IMG/VR virus record: IMGVR_UViG_3300008954_000054
Span: 1 to 62,081 of that record
Reading direction: 5' to 3' (one strand)
DNA length: 62,081 nucleotides
DNA from: a virus
Of the stretch, positions 24,148 to 31,584 are shown piece by piece. Below the pieces are notes generated by a model that saw only the letters and a program-made list of their open reading frames with translations, did no database searches and was not told where the DNA came from. Position 1 is the stretch's first letter, and every line of letters begins with the position of its first letter. A program made the translations under genes and the position numbers.

Positions 24148-24170
24148 ACCCCATTAACCTGGAGTTGAAC

Positions 24171-24389
24171 ATGTCCCCCCGACTCATCAACCTCACCAAG
24201 AGAATTCTCCGGGCGCGTTCCGTCATCGCGGCGGACGTGAATCGGGCGAGTCCTGAGAACGACCTCCTGAGAGGGGTCGCTGGGAGCCTGTCTCACCTCA
24301 CCCGGGATATCGCGACCCTGACCGTTCTCATGGAGAACGAGGGTGCCGCCTGGGAGGAAATCCTCGCTCATCTGGAGAACAGCTCGTGA
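24171..24389 (+). CDS. Small helical hypothetical protein
   Basis: A 72-residue protein. The ATG at 24171 has GGAG at good spacing. It is nearly all helix: LINLTKRILRARSVIAADVN, then a second amphipathic stretch LSHLTRDIATLTVLMENEG. It ends with a Glu-rich segment. No cysteines, signal or membrane part. It could be a small DNA-binding or scaffold protein, but nothing decides. Its TGA overlaps the GTG of the next gene (GTGA), so the two are coupled. Confidence 0.8.
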   Translation: MSPRLINLTKRILRARSVIAADVNRASPENDLLRGVAGSLSHLTRDIATLTVLMENEGAAWEEILAHLENSS

Positions 24390-24676
24390 CCGTCGAACGT
24401 TTCGTCAAGTCTCCTGGGGAAGCCCCCTCCACCACCCTCCCCGACGGCTCCACGATGACCGTCTACGGCGACCACACGCCCACCTGGGTCCGCCTCCCGC
24501 CGGACCTGGGAGGCGCCCGAGTGGCCGTGACCCACGCCCGGGAAGTGACGTGCCCCATGATGGGCTGCGGGAGTCACCGGGGCTTCGTTACCTCCGCGCC
24601 CGCTCCCAGGGACGGGATGATCGCCTTGGTGGAATGCCCAGAGTCCTCCCGGATCTTCTGGGTTCGGGTTCAGTGA
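24386..24676 (+). CDS. Small protein with possible zinc site
   Basis: A 96-residue protein starting at a GTG that overlaps the previous stop. The first half is rich in Pro, Thr and Asp and looks like a beta-hairpin fold. The second half has Cys pairs: VTCPMMGCGSHRGF and VECP, with a nearby His, so one metal site with three Cys and a His is conceivable. The C-terminus (RIFWVRVQ) is strand-like. No family recognised. It lies in the middle of a three-gene unit whose partners are also unknown. Confidence 0.75.
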   Translation: MTVERFVKSPGEAPSTTLPDGSTMTVYGDHTPTWVRLPPDLGGARVAVTHAREVTCPMMGCGSHRGFVTSAPAPRDGMIALVECPESSRIFWVRVQ

Positions 24677-24710
24677 GACTCGCCTGGAGTCTCCTCTCGG
24701 AGGCTGAGAC

Positions 24711-25232
24711 GTGAACCTCCCAGACTTATGCGAAGCCCTCGGGATCCCTTATTCTCCGGACACCGCCCATCGTACCGAAGACAAGATGTGGGAGACCCCC
24801 TGGGATGGGAAGCAGCTCCACGGGGCTTGTGAGGGCGGCCTGAGTCGTGAAGCGGACCTCTTTCACGATATCGGACACTGGCTAGTGGCGTCTCCTGACC
24901 GCCGACACCTCATCGGTTTCGGTCTAGGACCGTCCTACGACGGAGCTGGGGGGGATCAAAAAGACGATCCCCTCTTCAAAGCCTATGTCCTGGTGGAACC
25001 GGAAGTCCAAGCCTCCGCCGTTGGAATCCTACTCCACGCACAACAGGATCCAACTCAGGCCGGCTTCCATGCCGACGAACATGGCTGGTTTGACCCCGGG
25101 GATCGCTGGACAGATCTCCGAGAATCTATCCGGAAAGAGATCCCGGAACGAGTCCTCGTGCTCCTAGAATCCGCTGGTGTGGAGATTGACTGGTCCTGCA
25201 TCGATTTCAGGAAGTCAACCCCTCCTCAGTGA
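24711..25232 (+). CDS. Hypothetical accessory protein, His/Asp-rich
   Basis: A 173-residue protein from GTG 24711 behind CGGAGG. It contains many His and Asp residues in short groups: HGACEGGLSREADLFHDIGHWL, later GILLHAQQD and GFHADEHGWFDPGD. The FHDIGHW and HADEHGW groups could bind metal, so a metal-dependent enzyme is possible, but the spacing does not match a family I know. The split moron at 11758 also has a HNVGHE group near the end of its anchor region, so a distant relation between the two is conceivable. It converges with 25207-25518 and overlaps it by 26 bases. Confidence 0.8.
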   Translation: MNLPDLCEALGIPYSPDTAHRTEDKMWETPWDGKQLHGACEGGLSREADLFHDIGHWLVASPDRRHLIGFGLGPSYDGAGGDQKDDPLFKAYVLVEPEVQASAVGILLHAQQDPTQAGFHADEHGWFDPGDRWTDLRESIRKEIPERVLVLLESAGVEIDWSCIDFRKSTPPQ

Positions 25233-25518
25233 CCGTGAATTCATCCCGCTCCGTCACCTCGTTCATCTCCTTGGAGTCCGGTGCATACTCCTTGGGGAGA
25301 CCCTTGACCTTCAAACGGTCAATCCCATCCCCATCCACGAACACCTTGACGACCCGACTGGAACCCCAGACCCCGAGTAGTTCCACGGCTCCAAGGAAAC
25401 GACAGATCTTCTGGACGGTCTCGGGTCTCCCCGAGATTTTCAAGTCCACCGTCTCGGTCTCCTGAGCCTGACGACGAAGCCAATGGCCGGCAACACGAGA
25501 GGATGAGGGTTTGGACAC
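25207..25518 (-). CDS. Small hypothetical accessory protein
   Basis: A 103-residue protein. I place the start at GTG 25518 because a perfect AGGAGG lies six bases upstream; ATG 25536 and GTG 25560 in the same frame have no convincing ribosome site. The middle (TVDLKISGRPETVQKICRFLGAVELLG) alternates strand and helix as in a small ferredoxin-like alpha/beta domain. A strand pair (VVKVFVDGDGIDRLKVKGL) and a charged tail follow. A CTCTAT element sits about 25 bases before the start, similar in spacing to the TCGTAT elements. No function can be given. Confidence 0.75.
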   Translation of the reverse strand: MSKPSSSRVAGHWLRRQAQETETVDLKISGRPETVQKICRFLGAVELLGVWGSSRVVKVFVDGDGIDRLKVKGLPKEYAPDSKEMNEVTERDEFTVTEEGLTS

Positions 25519-25657
25519 GGTAACCTCCTGTTCCATCCAGGAACATAGAGGGACTACCACCTCAAACGAAACGACCTAGCTCGTCCCGTGACGACAAGCA
25601 GAGCAGGTTTTCATGCCTGGGATATTAGGTTTTCCCTACCCGCTACGTCAAGTGATT

Positions 25658-26305
25658 TTAACCCGAGCTGATCCGCCACGTAACCCCGAAACGAGCCGTT
25701 GCGGCGATCGTGACGACCCCGTGGGTCAAGTAGTTCGCGAGGATATCGTAGTTGGTGAGGTCCACCGTCGTATCCCGAGTCGGGTAGGTGTCCGGGTTAT
25801 GGTTCTTCACCGCGACGTTGGAGGAGATGGTGGACAACAAGCCCATCTCATTGAGAGGGCCTACAGCCTCTCCCTCCCCGAACGAGACCGTATAGTCCAC
25901 GATGTTGGTCGGGTAGCTGACCGCTGCCCCATCAGTATCCCGATAGACGACGGAGCTGAAGGCTTTCCGGGCGATCTCAGCGTTGAGCTTCCGCTGAGCC
26001 TTGTCAGGAGCGTCAGGGGACAGCAGGGCTCCTGTAGCCCCGGTACCCACCGCCAACATGTTGATCCCGTTGGTTCGACTGGAAGGATCCTTGAGGAGGA
26101 TCGCGGCTAGGATGCCGGCGTCGTGGGTGATGAGGTTCCGCTTGTGGAACTTGTGGAGGGTTCGCCCGGTCTTCGCATCCCAGGCGTGGAAGAACACCTC
26201 CCCGATCTTCTGACCCGGAGCCGGGTCAGCGTAATGGAAGTGGAAAGCCATCGACACGTCATCGCCGCCGGGCTTCATCTCGTCGTAGTGAATGATGTTG
26301 CTCAT
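25658..26305 (-). CDS. 215-aa virion structural protein, fibre block
   Basis: Starts at ATG 26305 behind GAGGA, 29 bases after the stop of the 1749-aa gene. It has one compact beta-rich domain: HFHYADPAPGQKIGEVFFHAWDAKTG, then HDAGILAAILLKDP, AVGTGATGALL, and a C-terminus with YDILANYLTHGVVTIAATA, FGVTWRISS. This pattern (GTGATGAL..PD near the middle and a final strand) resembles short phage tail proteins found beside fibres. No signal peptide. It may be a fibre tip, connector or decoration protein. It is the last gene of the block starting at 34532. Confidence 0.9.
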   Translation of the reverse strand: MSNIIHYDEMKPGGDDVSMAFHFHYADPAPGQKIGEVFFHAWDAKTGRTLHKFHKRNLITHDAGILAAILLKDPSSRTNGINMLAVGTGATGALLSPDAPDKAQRKLNAEIARKAFSSVVYRDTDGAAVSYPTNIVDYTVSFGEGEAVGPLNEMGLLSTISSNVAVKNHNPDTYPTRDTTVDLTNYDILANYLTHGVVTIAATARFGVTWRISSG

Positions 26306-26334
26306 AAAGTCCTCGATGCCACCTTACCGGGGCC

Positions 26335-29300
26335 TCAGTTAGCTGCTTCCACGGAACCATCCGTGATCGTCGGAGCGTCCACGGCAGCCCCACCGAGAAG
26401 AACGAATTCGCTGCCATCCAGAGCGACCCCGCCCGCCAGGAGACTCTCCTGGTTGAGAGCGACGAGCCCCGGACCCCAGGGGGCCGCTCTGGAGTAGAGC
26501 CCGGCACCGTCCGTGATTCGATACGCGGCAGCCCCGTTGCCTTCCGCCCCTGCGGTGCCGTTGCCCCCATCGACGGTCGCCGGAGGAGCATTGTCCGTCC
26601 CCAGAGCGACCGTGTCCTCAAGAGCCGTCTCACTCCCAACATCATTGGCGTCGGTCAAAACCGACCGGATCTTGAGATCCCAGGAGACCCGCTTTCGGGT
26701 GGGGCTCCGGGTCGATTGACCGGAGTGCTGAGCATTGGGCCAGAGGAGCATGGTGCCTGGGCCCAGAGTCCCTCCGGTGTACACTCCCCCAGAGCAGAAG
26801 AACAGGCTCGTTTGCTGGTGGCTGTTGTCCAGGCTGTCCTGAATCAGGGCATCTGACTTGACCGCCTGTTCGGTAAACTGCGTCCCCTCCAGCGTGATCT
26901 CAATCAGCCCCTCACCGATAGCAGGACCATCGCAGAGCATAGAGAGGAGTCCTTCCTCCCCCCCATCGTCCGCCTCAAAGAAGTCCAGGGATTCATAGCG
27001 GGCGTCGGGGTCCTTCGTCTGAACCGTCCGATAGGGGTCGTTCAGGATGAAATCCATGTCCCCGAGCGTGTCGTTGGGGTCGTTGACCCGCGACCCGTGC
27101 TGGACCTCCGTGGTTGTCGTTCCCAGCTCGCTCTTGGGGAAGGGGGGAGTCCCCTCGTTCAACCGGGTGACCGTTTGATGGAAAGCCTGCCCCTGGAGGT
27201 ACGTGCTGGTAACCGGACCCCCAGGAGCGAAAGTCACCGTCACCCCGGAGGTGGGGTCAGTCAACGCCGTCGTCAGGGTGATCGTCTGGGCGTCCGCGTC
27301 GAAAGTCCAAGCGGAGGAACTGAGTACGACCCCACCCGCAGTCACCGAGAAGACCCGACTCGCGTTGATGTGGGCGGGGCGGAGGGAGACCAGGGTGGCA
27401 GTCAAGGGAGTGACTACCACGGTCTCCACCGACACATCTGTCCCCAGCTCGCCGCTGTGGATGATGTTGCCGCGGTTGAGAACCATGTGGTGCGGCGAGA
27501 TGAAGTCTTCTGTCGGATACTGGTAGATCCGGTAGCGGACTTCTTTCCATCTCTGCTGGGTAATCGAGCCCGCCCCTAAAGCCCCCCAACGGACCATTCC
27601 GAAGGACTCGCTGGACCGCGGGAGGTCCCGGTACTCTACGTTGATCCACGCCGCGGAAGGCTCCGTGGTCTCCGTCGCGAAGTCCCCATCATACCCTGAA
27701 GGCAGGTCCATATCGGGGCGGAGGAGACTGACTCCCCAGGCCGGATCCCGATGGAGACGGAGACGAATCGGGCTCCTCCAATCCATTTCCTGAAGCGTGG
27801 CTGCCGTAGAGGAGTTGACTGCGTCGGTCCCGTCCGTCCGGGGTAGCCGCCAATGGTCAATATCCCCCGGCGTTGTCCCTACGAAGATGCCGAGAGTACG
27901 CTTGGCGGTGGCGGGAGGAAGCTCTTGGACGCTGAAGGAATCGACGTCCATTGAAAACGCCGTGTCGGCCCCCATCGCACCCACAAACGCCATTGTATCC
28001 GTGGTCGCGAGGGTAAAATCGGTGAGCGTCGCCGTCCCCTGGAGGACGTCGTCCACCAGGAGGGAGACCACACCCGTCGTGGGATCCGCCAACACTCGAT
28101 AGACGTGATGAGCCGCATCAGTCCAGTCAAAGCTGAAGGTCGCGATCGGGGTCCCGTCGCTGTGTAGGATCACCCTCGCCGGGTTGGCGAGGAAACCCAC
28201 GGCTACCGTCCGAGCCGCTGGCGCGGTGCCTACCTCCGCTCCCCAGACAGGCCCCATTTCATCAGACCCGTTCGCCGTGTAGCTGAGCACGGCAGCCCGA
28301 GCCTCGATGATCCGACCTCCGCTGGCTGGGGTTTTCAGGTCGGAAAACCATGTCCCCGTCTGACCGACGACCTGGGTAATCCTGATGAGCGAGTTTTCAG
28401 CCGCCGCCGTGATATCCAAACCCGTAGCCGCGGTCCAACCGGCTCCCGCTGGTGTCTCAAGCCCGGAGAGAGACGCCTCGCTCAAGGTCAGGAGAGATCG
28501 GGTGGAGCCCGACTCCTGGTAGAGCAACGTCCCGAGCTGAACCTTCCGAGTCGCGTCGTCAATAACGAGGGTGGCGTCCCCCGGAGCGGTCCCGCTGTCC
28601 AGCCAGAAATGAGCATCCAGATCGAGATACCTGGGTGCTGTCAAATGAGGCTCGACCCGACCATAGCCAAACGTCGTGGCCCCCCCCGAAGACCCTCTCA
28701 GGAGAAGTGTATCCCCGGAGCTGTCGATCTCCGAAGTCCCGAAAGACTGCGTGATGAACCACTTGTTGTTGCTGTCGTTCTCGGGCTTGGCCCCCATCTC
28801 TGCCGCGACGACCACCCCTCGGGAGTGGTAAGTGGTCGCGTCCGGAGTCACCCCGTATCGACGGAAAGCCCACCGAGATCGGCTCTTCGCCGCTTCAGAC
28901 AAAGACCCGAAGAAGAACTGCCCCTGGTCTCCCGTAGGGAGGAGCAACCCGGTCTGAGCAGGAAACGCGGTCGCAGAAGATAGGCTCGCAGCTTTTCCCG
29001 CCAACTCCCCCGCGATATGTAGCTCCGCCTGTCCGGTCTCCGGGGTCGCCGCCAACCGAAGCGTCGTGAGGGTGCTGGACCAGTCCGTCTCAAAATAAAC
29101 CGTAGGGTTGTCATTCCCCCACAGCTTGTAATCTGCCGGGAAGGACGACTTCAGGACCACCGTGCTCGTCCCGTTCGTCAAATGCGAAATCGAGCTGACG
29201 GTGTAAATCCCAGCTTGGTTCCCCGAGAGTACCTGAAGCCGAGTGTCCTCCGCGATGTTCTGAGGGAGGAGGCTCGTCGTAGCGGAGAATGTAGTCGCCG

Positions 29301-31584
29301 CCGTGATTTCTACCTGGACCCCCAACCCGATCTGCCAAGAAGCCACCAGATCGGGCCTGGAGGCGTCTTTGAGCAGGCCGATATGCTTGACCCCGTTAAC
29401 GTCGAGACAGCCCGCCAGGAACAAGCTCAGGCTGTTGTGGAAGCCAAAACCGACACCGCAGAAGACCCCGGTAGCCGTGTAGGACTCCACCAGGATTCGA
29501 GCAGAATCCGTGACCGAAGAAGAATAGGAGAAATCCCCCTCGCGGTGATAGACAGCGGCGGTCGTCGCCCCCTGATCATCAACGATCCAGGTCTTGTCTG
29601 CGAAGTTCCCAGACCCGGACTCCGTCCCCGTAAGACCCCACCCTGAGGATTGCGGGTCGTCAGGGCCTTCAAACGCAATCGCGACTCCCGGAGGAGTCCG
29701 GGTCATGTCGTGGAGTCCCGCCCTATGGGGGTCCCGGTTGAGCAAGAGCGTAGAGGAGTTGAGTAGAGCACTCTGCTCCCGCTCAAATCCCATATACCGG
29801 TGTCCGATGAACTTGGGCTTCTTACGGGCCGGGGGGCCTAGGACCACGCTCATCGGGAAGCGGTTGGACTTGGCGACTCCGTTTGGAGAACTCGTTGAGG
29901 TGGTGTTTCTGCCCTGGGGATGATCCCACTGATTGAGAACCAGCCCGAGCGTGTTGAGTCCAGAGAGCGAAATCAAAGGAGTCTGGAACCAAGTGTAATC
30001 CACCTGGACCGTCATCTCCCCGATCGGCATTCTCGGGATAGGGGTCGCCAGCGTCACGAGACCCGTATACGGGTTGATCTGGCTGATGGTCACCGCGGTT
30101 CCGTTGACCCGGACAGTCACGTCCTCTTTAGCAGCAGGGGTTCCATCGCCCCACCCCTTCACTAGCGGGCCCCGCTGAGTCTGCAATGTGGAGAGAGCGA
30201 GCCCGTCATCCCCCGTGAAAGTCGTAGTGCCGCCATGAACGAAGTTCCAGGCGGAGGAGAACACCGTCTGACTGCTGGTGAAGTCGAGGCTCTTGAGGGG
30301 GAGCTGAGTCACCCCGTGCGTGACCCCCAGGGTGAACTGACAACCCGGAGAGATAGTCGGAGAGCCGTCTAGAGCCGTAGAGGCTGCGGAGAGAAGAGGG
30401 GTGTCGTTGAAAAGGAAGCCGAAGAGGGACCCCTTCTGATTCCGAACGACCGTGATCTTGGACTGGTTACTGGACCAAGCCGCCGGCACCTGCGCTGTGT
30501 AGGAACCGCTAACGATATCCAACACATCGACACTGCTGACCCGCTTGAGCGAGATGCTGAGCTGGACCGATCCGTCTGAAACTATCCAGGTCCCGAGAGT
30601 CGTGTCCCCCAGAGCGGGGCTGTAGGTCGCGGAGGTTGGGTCGATGACCAGATCGACCCGGTAAGAGGACCCCGCCTGAATCTTCCCCGTCGTGTCTTGG
30701 AAGCTCCAGCCATAGGTGTCCCCTTCCGCTTTTGTCAAAAGCAGACCTGAGACAGCCACCGCTGACGACCCGACGCCGACTTCCACCCCCGTGAATCCTG
30801 TCGCCGCTGTAGGGAGCACGTCACCGTCATAGTCGATCGCTGTCGCGGGACCGATCTCCGCCGTGTAAGCGGCGGTCGTCTGCCCTTTCACCGTCAGGAC
30901 AACTTGATCGGCCTGAGGCTGGTCTACCTCGGTGACCGCGAGAGTCACCGGGTAGCTGGAGGTAAAGACATAAGCGGAAGTCGTCTCGATACCGGGAGAG
31001 AACTCCGTCTCCGTCAGCATGTCCTGACTGAAATCTACCTGGAGGCTGTCCCCCGCGGTCGGGGTGACCGTGAACGTCGGAGTCGAACCCAGGGAGTAAA
31101 AACTCGCAGTCCAGACCGAGTCTACCTCGTTATCTGAGAGATCCGTGACCCCCGAAACAGCGATAAGATAGCTGCCGCCCAGAGTCGTCCCTGAATGGGT
31201 CACGATGACGCTGGTGTAGCCGCCATAGGAACCTTTCACCCCGCCGGCCACACTCGTCGCTGTCGCAGGTGCTCCGAGGGTCGGCGTGAAGGTGTAGTTC
31301 GTGGCGTCCTTCAAAACGGCGTCGTCTTTCATCTCTTCGGAGAAGAAGACTTCAACCCGGGAGCCATCGAGTGACTGAGCCGACGTGACCCGAGGGCTCG
31401 TAATATCCGACGAGCCATAAGGACCCGTTCCGTAAGGGCTGCCGCCGTATCCACCACCAGGAGGATAGGGGCTCCGCGGGAGCAAGGCTCCGCCATAAGG
31501 CGAGAAGCCATATTCCGGGCCGCCGTAGCCATACCCTGCTGGTGGGCTCGGGATATAGAGCCCGCTGACAGGATCAATAGGCAT
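26335..31584 (-). CDS. 1749-aa virion protein with Ig-like and lectin-like parts
   Basis: The ATG at 31584 overlaps the stop of the upstream gene (TGATG). The first 60 residues are Gly/Tyr/Pro-rich (YGYGGPEYGFSPYGG then GGGYGGSPYGTGPYGSS). SbsA/Big-type Ig-like repeats follow, with characteristic openings SLDGSRVEVFFSEEM and AGDSLQVDFSQDM and endings DLSDNEVDSVW. The middle (about residues 600-1250) has several jelly-roll segments of laminin-G/concanavalin type, for example GVFCGVGFGFHNSLSLFL and HHVYRVLADPTTGVVSLLVDD. A LQVLSGNQAGIYTVSSI module is near residue 790. No catalytic residues were recognised. Ig and lectin-like units suit binding of host surface sugars, so this is a good candidate fibre or receptor-binding protein. 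Confidence 0.93.
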   Translation of the reverse strand: MPIDPVSGLYIPSPPAGYGYGGPEYGFSPYGGALLPRSPYPPGGGYGGSPYGTGPYGSSDITSPRVTSAQSLDGSRVEVFFSEEMKDDAVLKDATNYTFTPTLGAPATATSVAGGVKGSYGGYTSVIVTHSGTTLGGSYLIAVSGVTDLSDNEVDSVWTASFYSLGSTPTFTVTPTAGDSLQVDFSQDMLTETEFSPGIETTSAYVFTSSYPVTLAVTEVDQPQADQVVLTVKGQTTAAYTAEIGPATAIDYDGDVLPTAATGFTGVEVGVGSSAVAVSGLLLTKAEGDTYGWSFQDTTGKIQAGSSYRVDLVIDPTSATYSPALGDTTLGTWIVSDGSVQLSISLKRVSSVDVLDIVSGSYTAQVPAAWSSNQSKITVVRNQKGSLFGFLFNDTPLLSAASTALDGSPTISPGCQFTLGVTHGVTQLPLKSLDFTSSQTVFSSAWNFVHGGTTTFTGDDGLALSTLQTQRGPLVKGWGDGTPAAKEDVTVRVNGTAVTISQINPYTGLVTLATPIPRMPIGEMTVQVDYTWFQTPLISLSGLNTLGLVLNQWDHPQGRNTTSTSSPNGVAKSNRFPMSVVLGPPARKKPKFIGHRYMGFEREQSALLNSSTLLLNRDPHRAGLHDMTRTPPGVAIAFEGPDDPQSSGWGLTGTESGSGNFADKTWIVDDQGATTAAVYHREGDFSYSSSVTDSARILVESYTATGVFCGVGFGFHNSLSLFLAGCLDVNGVKHIGLLKDASRPDLVASWQIGLGVQVEITAATTFSATTSLLPQNIAEDTRLQVLSGNQAGIYTVSSISHLTNGTSTVVLKSSFPADYKLWGNDNPTVYFETDWSSTLTTLRLAATPETGQAELHIAGELAGKAASLSSATAFPAQTGLLLPTGDQGQFFFGSLSEAAKSRSRWAFRRYGVTPDATTYHSRGVVVAAEMGAKPENDSNNKWFITQSFGTSEIDSSGDTLLLRGSSGGATTFGYGRVEPHLTAPRYLDLDAHFWLDSGTAPGDATLVIDDATRKVQLGTLLYQESGSTRSLLTLSEASLSGLETPAGAGWTAATGLDITAAAENSLIRITQVVGQTGTWFSDLKTPASGGRIIEARAAVLSYTANGSDEMGPVWGAEVGTAPAARTVAVGFLANPARVILHSDGTPIATFSFDWTDAAHHVYRVLADPTTGVVSLLVDDVLQGTATLTDFTLATTDTMAFVGAMGADTAFSMDVDSFSVQELPPATAKRTLGIFVGTTPGDIDHWRLPRTDGTDAVNSSTAATLQEMDWRSPIRLRLHRDPAWGVSLLRPDMDLPSGYDGDFATETTEPSAAWINVEYRDLPRSSESFGMVRWGALGAGSITQQRWKEVRYRIYQYPTEDFISPHHMVLNRGNIIHSGELGTDVSVETVVVTPLTATLVSLRPAHINASRVFSVTAGGVVLSSSAWTFDADAQTITLTTALTDPTSGVTVTFAPGGPVTSTYLQGQAFHQTVTRLNEGTPPFPKSELGTTTTEVQHGSRVNDPNDTLGDMDFILNDPYRTVQTKDPDARYESLDFFEADDGGEEGLLSMLCDGPAIGEGLIEITLEGTQFTEQAVKSDALIQDSLDNSHQQTSLFFCSGGVYTGGTLGPGTMLLWPNAQHSGQSTRSPTRKRVSWDLKIRSVLTDANDVGSETALEDTVALGTDNAPPATVDGGNGTAGAEGNGAAAYRITDGAGLYSRAAPWGPGLVALNQESLLAGGVALDGSEFVLLGGAAVDAPTITDGSVEAAN

